Shown here piece after piece: positions 16,064 through 24,093 of a DNA stretch of 32,883 bases. Made by a program: the position numbers and the translations under genes. Source of the stretch: Saprospiraceae bacterium (GTDB taxonomy: Bacteria; Bacteroidota; Bacteroidia; Chitinophagales; Saprospiraceae); the NCBI GenBank assembly GCA_015490175.1, contig WFYJ01000025.1, forward strand, positions 1 to 32,883, read 5' to 3'. Below the pieces are notes generated by a model. It worked only from the letters and a program-made list of their open reading frames with translations, did no database searches and was not told where the DNA came from. How positions within the stretch are numbered: position 1 is the stretch's first letter; every line of letters starts with the position of its first letter.

Positions 16064-16733
16064 CCGATACGATTTTGCCGTCTTCGAGAGTGATGACGCG
16101 GCGCGCCCGCTCGATGACGCGCTGGTCGTGGGTCGAGAACAGGAAAGTGACGTTTTCCTCTTCGTTGAGGCGTGCCATGATGTCGAGCAGGTTGCGCGTG
16201 GACACCGAGTCAAGGTTGGCCGTAGGCTCGTCGGCAAGGATGAAGCGCGGCTTGGGGGCGAGGGCACGCGCCACGGCCACGCGTTGCTGCTGTCCGCCCG
16301 AGAGCTGGGTCGGCCGATAGTCCATCTTGTCGCCAAGGCCGACTTCCTGCAGCAATTGCCCGGTGCGGGCCATTCGCTCGGCTTTGGGGCGCCCCTGCAA
16401 CAGCATGACGAACTCGGCATTCTCGCGGGCCGTCAGCACCGGAATCAGGTTGTAGGACTGGAACACGAAGCCGATGTTGTCGCGCCGGAAATCGATGAGC
16501 CTGTTTTCCGAAAGGGTGGAAATGTCGGTGCCGTTGATCCACACCTTGCCCTCGTCGGGGCGATCCAATCCGCCGATGATGTTGAGCAGGGTCGTCTTGC
16601 CCGAGCCCGACGGCCCGACGATCGCCGTAAACTCGCCTTCGTGCACTTCCAGATCCACGCCGCGCAGGGCATGGACGGGCACCGTATCGGGATTGTACAC
16701 TTTCGTCAGTCCGGTTGCTTTGAGAATGATCAT
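16044..16733 (-). CDS. ABC transporter ATPase, LolD/MacB type
   Basis: This 229-aa ATPase powers the FtsX-type permeases encoded just upstream. All nucleotide-binding motifs are intact: Walker [10 protein letters not shown] (40-48), Q-loop FQSYNLIP (91-98), signature LSGGQQQR (144-151), Walker B FILADEP (164-170) and the switch His202 in STHDQ. The length and the LSGGQQQR signature are those of the LolD/MacB/FtsE branch, which drives extraction or mechanical transfer and not bulk pumping. The start of the beta-barrel gene overlaps its end. A 518-bp repeat-rich spacer separates it from the nearest permease gene, which is unusual for subunits of one complex. Confidence 0.93.
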   Translation of the reverse strand: MIILKATGLTKVYNPDTVPVHALRGVDLEVHEGEFTAIVGPSGSGKTTLLNIIGGLDRPDEGKVWINGTDISTLSENRLIDFRRDNIGFVFQSYNLIPVLTARENAEFVMLLQGRPKAERMARTGQLLQEVGLGDKMDYRPTQLSGGQQQRVAVARALAPKPRFILADEPTANLDSVSTRNLLDIMARLNEEENVTFLFSTHDQRVIERARRVITLEDGKIVSDETFDR

Positions 16734-16754
16734 GGCAAGGTTGTTTGTCTGGTT

Positions 16755-16803
16755 CAGTATTCAGTGCGCAGTGTTCAGTGCGCAGTGCGCAGTGCGCAGT
16801 GTT
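16755..16803. repeat. 7-bp tandem repeat (CAGTGCG)n
   Basis: Seven consecutive heptamers with the core CAGT (CAGTATT, CAGTGCG, CAGTGTT, three more CAGTGCG, CAGTGTT) begin 22 bp upstream of the ATPase start codon. They fall in the 518-bp spacer 16734-17251, where I see no gene. Confidence 0.9.
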
Positions 16804-16866
16804 TTGCTTTTTATGTTGATTCAGTTTTCGTTATGCATGGGGGGTGATTATCTCTGTTGTCCATCC

Positions 16867-17141
16867 ACTTTTTTCCAGCCGGCGCGCTCATCAATTCTTC
16901 GATTCCTGACACCCCTGAAAAAAGTGGCGCGCAAAAACTTGAACTTTACGGTCTGATGTTTGGCTTTTTTATCAAACAATTGCAAATCAATTTTTTGCAA
17001 ATAAATTTCAACAGACCGCAGCTTTCAAACGCAGAAGACGCAGCTTGCACGCATTTTTTGTAACTCTGTGAAAATCAGTGTACAACCAGTGGATTCTCTG
17101 TATAACTGTGAATGATCTTTCGCCCTTTTTCAGCGTGCTCG
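16867..17141. repeat. Decayed copies of the intergenic hairpin element and its flanks
   Basis: Pieces of the shared repeat are recognisable here in scrambled or decayed form: a right-end-like CTTTTTTCCAGCC followed by GCGCGCTCATCAATTCTTC (16868-16901), a left-end-like CACCCCTGAAAAAA (16910-16923), the flank CCGCAGCTTTCAAACGCAG (17017-17035, compare 27079-27097) and a right-end-like CCCTTTTTCAGCGTGCTC (17123-17140). The internal short hairpins are missing. Confidence 0.55.
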
Positions 17142-17170
17142 TTCCTCGATTGCTCAATAATGGATGTCTA

Positions 17171-17243
17171 TCGTCCATCGTCCATTGTCCGTTGTCCATC
17201 GACAATCGTCAGAAAGTCCCAAACCGCGTTGCGTCGAGCATGG
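17171..17243. repeat. 7-bp tandem array running into a 48-bp module copy
   Basis: Heptamers TCGTCCA, TCGTCCA, TTGTCCG, TTGTCCA, TCGACAA and TCGTCAG (17171-17212) lead into a forward copy of the module at 24046-24093 (here 17197-17243, with AGTCCCAAACCGCGTTGCGT matching TTCCCAAACCTGATTGCGTT). The array ends 8 bp from the stop codon of the permease gene. Confidence 0.75.
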
Positions 17244-17251
17244 TCCTCAGG

Positions 17252-18469
17252 TCAAATTTTGCGCAAAGCCTCCACGGGTCGGAGTCGGATGGCTTTGAGC
17301 GCCGGGTAAATACTGGCCAGCAGCGCAGTGACGAACACGGCAATGGCCAGCTCCACGTACATGCCCGGATAGACGTCGGGATAAATGACGGCCGACATGC
17401 CAAACTCGCTGAAGCCTTCAGCGGCATACCGACTGAGGTCGAGGCCCTGGTCTTTGTAAAAGTGGATCATGATGGCCCCGATCAGGATACCGAGCGGTGC
17501 CCCCACGAGGCCGAGCATGAGCGTCTCGAGCATGATCATGAAAAATACCCGCAGCTTGTTCATGCCGATGGCCATGAGCATGCCCAGCTCGCGCACGCGC
17601 TCCAGCACCGCCATGAGCATGGTATTGATGATGCCGAAGATCAGGCCCAGCATCACGATGACCATGATGATGTACACCGAAGTGGCGATTTGCGACTCGA
17701 ACAGGCGGATTTCGGGCGAGAGCTGCATGTAGGTCTGCACGTCGAGGCCGGGCAAGCGGCTGCGCAGGCGGGCAGCCACCGCGTCGGCAAGCGAGGCATT
17801 TTCGAGCAGGACGGCCAGCTCGTGCGCGATGCCTTCCTGGCCAAGGACGCGGTTCAGATCTTCCCGGCGCACGAGGGCGGTGCCTTCGTCGAAGGTATTG
17901 TTGTTGGTGTCGAACAGGCCGGTTACGCGAAAAGCCGCCGAGGTGATGTTGCCCTGCAGGTCCTGGAAAGTGAGCACCACCCGCGAACGCAGGCGCACGC
18001 CCAAGCGCTCGGCCAGTTTCCGGCTCATGCAAATGCCATTGCGCTTGCCTTTCGGCAAATACGCCCCTTCCACCAGCTTCTGGTCCAGTCGGGAAATGGC
18101 GGCTTCCACCTCGGGATCTACGCCACGCACGCGCAGGGCCCGGCTGCCACGCGCAGAAGAGACCATGCCGTTGACGATCGTGCGCGGACTGACCACCACT
18201 ACCCCATCCTCTTCGCCCACCAAGGCAGCCAGACTGTCGGCATTTTCGAGGTAAAACTTCACGTCGCGGTCTTGCAGGTATTCCGGATGGTGCACCTGAA
18301 TGTGCGACACCTCGAGGCGAATGGCACCATCGACATAGCTGTTGCCCATGCCGATGGAAAAGCCCATCAGGAAAATGACGGCCCACACCCCCAAGGCGAT
18401 GGCCATAATGACCACCCAGCTCCGCGTCGGGTTGCGCCAGATATTGCGCCAGGCTATTCGGAAAAGCAT
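17252..18469 (-). CDS. ABC transporter permease, FtsX/LolE family (second permease)
   Basis: This 405-aa inner-membrane protein has the four-helix MacB/LolCE layout: one helix near the N-terminus (about 17-40), a large periplasmic domain (about 42-265), then three helices (about 265-290, 312-336 and 372-395). The N-terminus MLFRIAWRNIWRNPTRS and the C-terminal RLRPVEALRKI are hallmarks of the family. The cytoplasmic coupling segment LERVRELGMLMAIG should contact the ATPase. It is the second of two related permease genes, which suggests a heterodimer like LolC/LolE. A copy of the GCCGAAAGGC hairpin word lies inside it at 18047-18056, read as YLPKGKR. Confidence 0.9.
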   Translation of the reverse strand: MLFRIAWRNIWRNPTRSWVVIMAIALGVWAVIFLMGFSIGMGNSYVDGAIRLEVSHIQVHHPEYLQDRDVKFYLENADSLAALVGEEDGVVVVSPRTIVNGMVSSARGSRALRVRGVDPEVEAAISRLDQKLVEGAYLPKGKRNGICMSRKLAERLGVRLRSRVVLTFQDLQGNITSAAFRVTGLFDTNNNTFDEGTALVRREDLNRVLGQEGIAHELAVLLENASLADAVAARLRSRLPGLDVQTYMQLSPEIRLFESQIATSVYIIMVIVMLGLIFGIINTMLMAVLERVRELGMLMAIGMNKLRVFFMIMLETLMLGLVGAPLGILIGAIMIHFYKDQGLDLSRYAAEGFSEFGMSAVIYPDVYPGMYVELAIAVFVTALLASIYPALKAIRLRPVEALRKI

Positions 18470-18487
18470 GAGTCCGGTTTTTTTATT

Positions 18488-18530
18488 GTTGAGGGTTGAG
18501 CGTGCAGGGTTGAGTTTTTTGTTTTGACTA
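18488..18530 (-). repeat. CTCAACCC repeat module, inverted copy
   Basis: On the minus strand this reads TAGTCAAAACAAAAAACTC followed by AACCCTGCACGCTCAACCCTCAAC in two parts. It matches the forward copy at 32648-32692 at nearly every position. It lies in the 205-bp spacer between the two permease genes. Confidence 0.8.
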
Positions 18531-18594
18531 TCAGCAATGTGCCCGAATCCTCGGCTCTTCAGTTCTTCGCATCCTCAAATACGCGCGCCCATCG

Positions 18595-18662
18595 GTCCGT
18601 CATGCACTCACTCCATCGCGCCGTCGCGCTGTCACTCCCTCTCTCGGTCGCTCCATAGCTCT
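18595..18662. repeat. Degenerate CACTC/CTCCATCGC tract
   Basis: Imperfect units of about eight bases such as TCACTCCATCGC and GTCGCTCCATAGC resemble the pyrimidine-rich module at 23980-24045. No coding potential is evident. Confidence 0.55.
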
Positions 18663-18674
18663 TTCGCAAACGCC

Positions 18675-19904
18675 TCAATGCCGCATGGCCTCGACCGGCT
18701 TCAGCCGCCCGATTTTCCAGAATGGATACAGCGCCAGTATCGTGGTGATGACGAACACCACCATGGCCTGACTCAGGAAAACAAAAGGCTCGAATGCTGC
18801 CGGAAAAATGGGCTCAAAGCCAAACCGGGCATAGGTCTCGGCCATCTCCTTGTTGCCCGTAAAGTCGATCGGATGGGTATGGAACCAGTACACCACCGGG
18901 AAGCTGGCCAGAAAACCCAGGAACGTGCCCAGAAAGGCGATGAACAGAATTTCGAGCCACACCTCTACGGACAACTGCAGCCGTTTCATGCCAATGGCTA
19001 CAAGGACGCCGAATTCGTAGCTGCGCTCGGCCGTCATCATGAGGATGGTGCCGAAAATGCCGAACGAGACGATGAGGTACAGGATCAGCAGCATGAGGTA
19101 GTTGCCGGCCGTATCCACGGCGCGCGCCTCCACCAGCTCGGGCATCATCTCGTGCCAGTCCATGACCTCGTATCGCGTCGTGTCGAGGGAACTGCGCAGC
19201 ACTTCCAGAACCTCCGGCACCTCGTCTTTGTCCTCCACCTTCAACGCGATGGACGTGATCAGCCCTTCTGCGCCGTAGAAATACTGCGCCACCGGCAGCG
19301 GCAAATACACCATCTGCTTGTTCAGCTCGGGCGAGCCAAAGTGCACCAGGCCCTTGACGGGGTATTTGCCGGCGGCATTGACGCCGTGGTAACCCTGGCT
19401 GAGCAGGATGATCGTGTCGCCCAGACTGAGCCCCAGGCGTTCGGCCACCCCTTCGGCAATGAGTGCGGCCGCTTCGCCGTCGGCGAAATAGCTGCCCGCG
19501 ACGATGCGATCTTTGAGCCTGGTCATCAGGTGCTCCCGCTCGGGATCGATGCCGACAACCATGACGCCCGTGGTATTGTCGCCCCGGGCGGCCAGCGCAA
19601 ACGATTCGAGGCGCGGCACCGTAGTTTCGACGCCAGGCACCCGCTCGGGAATGGCGCGCAGGCTGTCCGTTTCGGCGAAAGCCAGATCAATCGAGCGGTC
19701 ATTCCAGTAGCCTTTGGCATGGATCTGAATGTAACCGAAATAGTAGTTGACCACGCTCTCCTCCATGCGATCCCAGGCACCCTTCTGGATCGAAACCATG
19801 AGGGTGGACAGCACCACGGCGAAAAAGATCGACGCAGCCGTGATCCAGGTGCGCCGCTTGTTGCGCCAGATGTTGCGCCAGGCCAGTACGAGCAGGGTTT
19901 TCAT
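18675..19904 (-). CDS. ABC transporter permease, FtsX/LolE family (first permease)
   Basis: This 409-aa inner-membrane protein has the same four-helix plan as its neighbour: an N-terminal helix (about 19-40) after LAWRNIWRNKRRTW, a periplasmic domain (about 42-265) and three C-terminal helices, ending in GRLKPVEAMRH. The conserved coupling region TAERSYEFGVLVAIG precedes the third helix. It is clearly a relative, not a copy, of the permease at 17252-18469. It starts 47 bp after the LolA-like gene. The pairing of two LolE-like permeases with a LolA-like carrier is the main evidence that the locus moves lipid or lipoprotein. Confidence 0.9.
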   Translation of the reverse strand: MKTLLVLAWRNIWRNKRRTWITAASIFFAVVLSTLMVSIQKGAWDRMEESVVNYYFGYIQIHAKGYWNDRSIDLAFAETDSLRAIPERVPGVETTVPRLESFALAARGDNTTGVMVVGIDPEREHLMTRLKDRIVAGSYFADGEAAALIAEGVAERLGLSLGDTIILLSQGYHGVNAAGKYPVKGLVHFGSPELNKQMVYLPLPVAQYFYGAEGLITSIALKVEDKDEVPEVLEVLRSSLDTTRYEVMDWHEMMPELVEARAVDTAGNYLMLLILYLIVSFGIFGTILMMTAERSYEFGVLVAIGMKRLQLSVEVWLEILFIAFLGTFLGFLASFPVVYWFHTHPIDFTGNKEMAETYARFGFEPIFPAAFEPFVFLSQAMVVFVITTILALYPFWKIGRLKPVEAMRH

Positions 19905-19951
19905 CGGTCAGCTGTTGAGTCGGTTTTTCTGGAAAAAAGCCATTGCCAAGC

Positions 19952-20713
19952 CTATGCGCGCAAACGCTTCATGTTCTGGATGGAGAAAAAGCTGTCGGGA
20001 ATGGGCTTGTCGAACTCGATACTCAGTTGCTCGAGCACGGTCTTGTGACCGGGCTTGTCAGCCGGCATCATCTCCATGCGGATGGGAATGACCTTTCCGC
20101 CCATCTCGCCCACCTTGGTGGTGATCATGGTATTCACCAGGTAGCCGTCTTCATCGTAAAACTCGGCCTTCATCTGGACAAAATCCTTCACATCGATCCA
20201 GGTGATCACCTTGCCCCACACGACAGCCGCATCGGGCCTGGGCGTCATCTCGATCTTGTAGCAGAGGCGGCCGTTCACCTCCTCTTTGCCCAACAGCTTG
20301 TGTTCGAAATCCTCTACGATGCTCGACTCGCGCACCAGATCGTCGTTGGTGAAGTCGGACCCCATCCACGACTGGCCCATCATGGAAGGGGGCAGCTTGA
20401 TGACGCGGTCGATGCCGGGCTGCCAGTTCCAGATTTCGTTTCCGCGTTTGAGAAAGGCCGTTCCCCTGTCGCGCGCAGGCGCCGTGACGAGGATGAGCGA
20501 ATACTCGGTGCCCTTGCTCCAGGTCTTGAGCTGCATCTCTCGCTTCCAGGTGGGCCGCACGATGGTCATCTTCACCTCGCCGATGGCCGAGCGCACCCCG
20601 CGCATCTTCTCATCGGCCCGCTTGACGATTTCTTTGGCCGTCAACTCCTGCGCCCGGGTGGCAAACGGCGCCCAGAAGAGCACCAACAACAGGGCTGTGC
20701 TTTTCCAATTCAT
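19952..20713 (-). CDS. LolA-like outer-membrane lipoprotein-sorting protein
   Basis: This 253-aa periplasmic protein has a signal peptide (about residues 1-22, cleavage near ATRAQ) and the LolA-like half-barrel fold of the COG2834 group. Diagnostic segments are AKEIVKRADEKMRG (26-39), the central GSDFTNDDLVRES and DFEHKLLGKEEVNGRLCYKI, and the closing IPDSFFS. These proteins bind acyl chains in a hydrophobic cavity and hand them across the periplasm. This subgroup is typically encoded beside ABC or RND exporters and is distinct from housekeeping LolA. The start is the ATG at 20713; an upstream in-frame start would add 23 residues before the signal peptide. It stands between tetR and the first permease gene. 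Confidence 0.88.
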   Translation of the reverse strand: MNWKSTALLLVLFWAPFATRAQELTAKEIVKRADEKMRGVRSAIGEVKMTIVRPTWKREMQLKTWSKGTEYSLILVTAPARDRGTAFLKRGNEIWNWQPGIDRVIKLPPSMMGQSWMGSDFTNDDLVRESSIVEDFEHKLLGKEEVNGRLCYKIEMTPRPDAAVVWGKVITWIDVKDFVQMKAEFYDEDGYLVNTMITTKVGEMGGKVIPIRMEMMPADKPGHKTVLEQLSIEFDKPIPDSFFSIQNMKRLRA

Positions 20714-20829
20714 GGTCGATGTTTTGAGGTATGATTTGTGCTTCAGTACAATGCGAAAAATGACTACCTCAACGCTCCACACTCAACCAACACCATTGCA
20801 AAACGCCATCTCAACATCACGGCGGCCTG

Positions 20830-20849
20830 TCCCGATTTTTTTTTCGGGA
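20830..20849. repeat. TCCCGA-(T)8-TCGGGA hairpin after tetR
   Basis: A 6-bp stem with an all-T loop on the plus strand lies 11-30 bp beyond the tetR stop. The stem sequence belongs to the same CCCGA...TCGGG set as the hairpins of the intergenic element at 23704-23928. With no T-run after the stem, it is not a standard terminator. Confidence 0.5.
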
Positions 20850-20859
20850 AAGCAGTGTC

Positions 20860-21471
20860 TCAACCTCCACCCCCATCCCCATCCAGAACATTCAAAAATC
20901 GCTCGAGCATATACCGTTTCATCTTTTCCAGTGGATAATCCTCACCGATCTGCAGATAGTGCATGAAAATGCCATCGATCGCAGCAGACAACAGCCAGGC
21001 CTCGCTTTCCGGATCGGGATGCTGCATTTGCCGAAAGGCATCTACCGTAAATTCGAACACAATTTGGGGCGTACCGCCAGCCTCCATCATCCGACCTGCC
21101 ACCTCGTTGGCAGCAGGCTGGAACGCCAGTGAGGTGTACAGCCGCCAGTAGTCGGCATTCGCAGCCACGTGATCAAAAGTCCGCTCGATCACCAGGCGCA
21201 GCCGCTCGACGGGATCCGACATCGCGCGCACCTCTTCGATCAGCGCTGCGGCAAAAGCAAAACCGTCCTCGAGTATGGCGGCCAACAAGTCTTCCTTGCT
21301 GCTGAAGTAGTTGTACAGCAGTCCCTTCGACATCCCCACCTCGCGCGCAATCTTGCTGATCGAGGTGTTCGCATAGCCGTCGCGCGCGAACAGCCGCAAG
21401 GCCGCATCCTTGATCTGCCGGATGCGCTGGCTGCGTATGGCATCGAATTGTTCCGGTGTTCTCGGGCTCAT
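20860..21471 (-). CDS. TetR/AcrR-family transcriptional regulator
   Basis: This 203-aa repressor has an N-terminal helix-turn-helix (about residues 14-60): RIRQIKDAALRLFARDGYANTSI in part, then IAREVGMSKGLLYNYFSSKEDLL. The C-terminal two-thirds is the ligand-binding and dimerisation domain. The start is the ATG at 21471, which has a good ribosome site (AAGGAG five bases upstream); the TTG at 21492 lies inside the promoter box and is ruled out. It is the first gene of the carrier/ABC locus and is divergent from a TonB-dependent receptor. A 20-bp palindrome over its own promoter predicts autorepression, and the ligand may be a substrate of the exporter. Confidence 0.93.
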   Translation of the reverse strand: MSPRTPEQFDAIRSQRIRQIKDAALRLFARDGYANTSISKIAREVGMSKGLLYNYFSSKEDLLAAILEDGFAFAAALIEEVRAMSDPVERLRLVIERTFDHVAANADYWRLYTSLAFQPAANEVAGRMMEAGGTPQIVFEFTVDAFRQMQHPDPESEAWLLSAAIDGIFMHYLQIGEDYPLEKMKRYMLERFLNVLDGDGGGG

Positions 21472-21489
21472 ATCTGCTCCTTGCAAGGA

Positions 21490-21532
21490 CAAATATCGCA
21501 GTTTGATTTTGATTGACCAAACGTTCAGTCAA
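21490..21532 (-). promoter_or_regulatory. tetR promoter (-33/-7) with overlapping TetR operator
   Basis: On the minus strand TTTG (21518-21521) is followed after exactly 20 bp by GATATTTG (21490-21497), one mismatch from the Bacteroidota TTTG-N19-21-TAnnTTTG promoter. The 20-bp imperfect palindrome TTGACCAAACGTTCAGTCAA (21513-21532; half-sites agree at 8 of 10 positions) covers the -33 box. Its size and TTGAC...GTCAA arms are typical of TetR-family operators. Confidence 0.7.
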
Positions 21533-21761
21533 AATTTTTTGTCATGCACTCTACTGACTTTTTTCACCATGCCCATGCCCGGGTGCACGCCTTGAAAAAC
21601 CGGCATCCGGATGCGCCAATGGGCGACGCAGCAGACATTTTTCTGACAATCGGAAAGAGCAGGCTGAATTTCTTTGCGCGGCCAAAACCCACACTGCTGT
21701 AAGCATCCGAAATCGGACGTTGCTCCGCAACGTCTCTACGTATCACATTCAAAACAAAACC

Positions 21762-23690
21762 ATGAAAACACAACGGATCTCTCCCTTCGTCCTGATTGTA
21801 GCCATGGGCCTTGCCCTGATCGCGAAGGCACAACACCAACTCGATTCGGTGGTCGTCACTGCTTCGCGACTGAATGTGCAGGCCCGCCAGATGGGCCAGC
21901 ACGTCACCGTACTCGAGGGCGCTGCACTGCACCGCATCCCGGCCACCTCGCTCGACGACCTGCTGCGCTACCTGCCCGGCATCGAAGTTCAGAGCCGCGG
22001 CTTGTTCGGCACGCAGGCCGACATCACCATGCGCGGAAGCACTTTCAACCAGGTGCTCGTCCTGATCGACGGCGTGCGCGTCAATGACCCGCTCACCGGC
22101 CACTTCAACGGGTACATGCCCGTGACCATGGCCGAGATCGAGCGCATCGAGATCATTCACGGAGCCAGCTCGGCCATTTACGGCACCGAAGCCGTGGGTG
22201 GCGTCATTCACATCATCACCAAAGCGTTTGCCCGGAGCCAGCGCAAAGGCCTCGGCGCACAGGCCGAATTGCAGTACGGCCGGCACCATACCGCCACGGG
22301 CAGCGCCGGCATCGACTGGCAAACGGACAACCTGCGCCTTGTGGCCGGCTGGCAGCATGCCCGCTCGGATGGCCATTTGCCGAAAGGCGACTCGCTGCCC
22401 TACGACTTCAACCTGACGACGGTGGCGGCCGGCATGGGTGCGCAGCTGGCCCCCAATGTGCGTCTGTCGCTGCGCAGCGCCCTCGACATGCGCGACTTCA
22501 ACGCGCGCTTCTTCTACACGCGCAGCACTTACGACCGTTCTCGCGAGCAGGTACACCGCTGGTTCAATCAGGCGGCACTACAGTGGCAGCACAACGACCG
22601 TCAGGAGACGCAGCTCGTGGCCGGCTACCAGACCACGACCGACTCGTTTCTGTTCCATCCGGCTTTTCCGGGCAACCAGCACACCACGCGCCAGCTCGAC
22701 CTGAAGGGCTGGCACCGCATCGAAGCCAGTGAGGCCCTGCGCTTCACCTTCGGCGGTCAGTATCTGGGCAAGCGCATCGAAAGCAACGATCGCGGCAATC
22801 ATCGCACGGGTCAGTGGGGACTCTTCGCCCTGACCCATGTGCAGCCTTCCGGCAAATGGGATCTGCAGGGGGGGCTGCGCCTCGAGCATGAAGCCTCATT
22901 CGGCACCGAACTGGTGCCGCAGCTCAGCTTCAGCTGGCGCGCCCTGCCGACCCTGCGCCTGCGGGGCTTTGCCGGGCGCAGCATCCGCGCGGCCGACTTC
23001 ACCGAGCGGTACATCAGCACCAATCTGCCCACGCTCAGCCCCGGCCGCAACCTGGGCAATCCCGAGCTGCTGGCCGAGCGTTCGTGGAACTTCGAACTGG
23101 GCGCCGATGCCGTACTCGGCACCACCCTCTCGGCCCACTTGACGGCCTGGTACCGCAACGGCACCAACCTCATTGATTTCGCGCTGACGGAAGGCAGCCA
23201 GATTCCGAATGCCAACAACATCGACCCGAGTGGTACTTACTTCTACGCCCGGAACATCGCCTCGCTGCAAACCACCGGCATCGAGGCGGAACTCCGCTAC
23301 CGCAAAACGCTCGAAGCCGGCACGCTCGAAGCCACGGCCGCATATCGCTGGCTCAACTTCGCCTCGGAAGGCGACGTGGCATCGAAATACATCGCCAACA
23401 GTGCCGGCCACCTGTTCACCGCCTCGGGCCAGTGGACAAGCAGCCGATTCAGCCTTTCGGCAAACGGCCTGTACAAGCAGCGCACGGCCGAAGCGGCGGA
23501 AGCAATCAACCGCGAACTGCCCGCCTCGTACATGGTGTGGAACCTCAAAGCTGCCGTGACGCCCACCACGCGACTGCCCCTGCAAGTGACTTTCACCCTG
23601 CTCAATGCCTTCGACGAGCAGTACGCCGACATCCTCGGCGCCGACATGCCGGGCCGTTGGTGGCTCGTGGGCATCCGGACTTCTTTCTGA
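21762..23690 (+). CDS. TonB-dependent outer-membrane receptor (BtuB-like)
   Basis: This 642-aa receptor brings a scarce ligand across the outer membrane using TonB energy. It has a signal peptide (residues 1-23), a TonB-box-like DSVVVTA (28-34), a plug domain with ADITMRGSTFNQVLVLIDGV and IERIEIIHGASSAIYGTEAVGGVI in successive pieces, and a 22-strand-type barrel ending in WWLVGIRTSF with the C-terminal Phe. Size and plug sequence are nearest the BtuB/vitamin or siderophore group, not the large SusC group, and no SusD partner is present. The start is the ATG at 21762; the frame opens at a TTG at 21720 but the signal peptide fits 21762. I see no cobalamin riboswitch upstream. The ligand remains unknown. 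It contains two copies of the GCCGAAAGGC word (22379 and 23452). Confidence 0.92.
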   Translation: MKTQRISPFVLIVAMGLALIAKAQHQLDSVVVTASRLNVQARQMGQHVTVLEGAALHRIPATSLDDLLRYLPGIEVQSRGLFGTQADITMRGSTFNQVLVLIDGVRVNDPLTGHFNGYMPVTMAEIERIEIIHGASSAIYGTEAVGGVIHIITKAFARSQRKGLGAQAELQYGRHHTATGSAGIDWQTDNLRLVAGWQHARSDGHLPKGDSLPYDFNLTTVAAGMGAQLAPNVRLSLRSALDMRDFNARFFYTRSTYDRSREQVHRWFNQAALQWQHNDRQETQLVAGYQTTTDSFLFHPAFPGNQHTTRQLDLKGWHRIEASEALRFTFGGQYLGKRIESNDRGNHRTGQWGLFALTHVQPSGKWDLQGGLRLEHEASFGTELVPQLSFSWRALPTLRLRGFAGRSIRAADFTERYISTNLPTLSPGRNLGNPELLAERSWNFELGADAVLGTTLSAHLTAWYRNGTNLIDFALTEGSQIPNANNIDPSGTYFYARNIASLQTTGIEAELRYRKTLEAGTLEATAAYRWLNFASEGDVASKYIANSAGHLFTASGQWTSSRFSLSANGLYKQRTAEAAEAINRELPASYMVWNLKAAVTPTTRLPLQVTFTLLNAFDEQYADILGADMPGRWWLVGIRTSF

Positions 23691-23703
23691 AAAAACAAGG
23701 AAT

Positions 23704-23928
23704 GAGGCCACTGAAAAAAGCCCAAATCTCGCGCAACAGCTTGTCCTGACGGCCAGTCGGGAACGCAACAGCTTGCCCCGACCAAAGTCGGGGACGCAAC
23801 GATTCGAAATATGTTTTTTGTTTTAATTCAGCTTGTTATTTATGGTGTTACGCGTCATCCCGACAAGTCGGGATTGTCACTGCTTGCCCCGAAACTCGGG
23901 GCCGTCACGGACTTTTTTCAGTGCGCTC
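23704..23928. repeat. Terminal-inverted-repeat hairpin element, copy B
   Basis: This 225-bp copy starts 13 bp after the TonB-receptor stop. Its ends are GAGGCCACTGAAAAAA and, in reverse complement, GAGCGCACTGAAAAAAGTCC. It contains hairpins CCCCGAC-CAAA-GTCGGGG (23776-23793), TCCCGACAAGTCGGGA (23858-23873) and CCCCGA-AAC-TCGGGG (23887-23901), and an AT-rich insert (about 23800-23850) that the other copies lack. Confidence 0.8.
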
Positions 23929-24045
23929 ATTCTTCGGTTCCTCAATCATTGCAACCGCAGTTGTCGCGCAGTTTGCACAATCGGTCACTCCCCCTCTCTT
24001 CACTCCTCACTCGTTCACTCCGTCGCTCCATCTCTCCATCTCAAA
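23929..24045. repeat. Intergenic repeat flank: 8-bp-periodic CTC units and pyrimidine module
   Basis: Directly after the hairpin element come TTCTTCGGTTCCTC, then ATTGCAACCGCAG and GCGCAGTTTGCACAATC, then a CACTCC/CTCCATCTC tract. The reverse complement of 32452-32560 shows the same blocks in the same order, and 27047-27134 shares the first two. There is no gene here. Confidence 0.75.
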
Positions 24046-24093
24046 ATGACTATCGTCAATAATTCCCAAACCTGATTGCGTTGAGTATAATGG
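24046..24093 (+). repeat. 48-bp repeat module with promoter-like end (reference copy)
   Basis: ATGACTATCGTCAATAATTC begins the module and GCGTTGAGTATAATGG ends it. Other copies are at 6731-6782 (inverted), 17197-17243 (forward) and, split by an insertion, 4060-4185 (forward). The end box lies 29 bp before an ATG at 24122 and about 170 bp before the likely start of the lipoprotein gene, so it may supply a promoter. Confidence 0.75.

Noticed and set aside
20830-20849. An intrinsic terminator for tetR
   Set aside because: The stem is only 6 bp, and the T/A run is in the loop, not after the stem. Reported only as a repeat-like hairpin.
21533-21761. A cobalamin riboswitch in front of the BtuB-like receptor
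   Set aside because: The leader is short and I see none of the conserved riboswitch core sequence.
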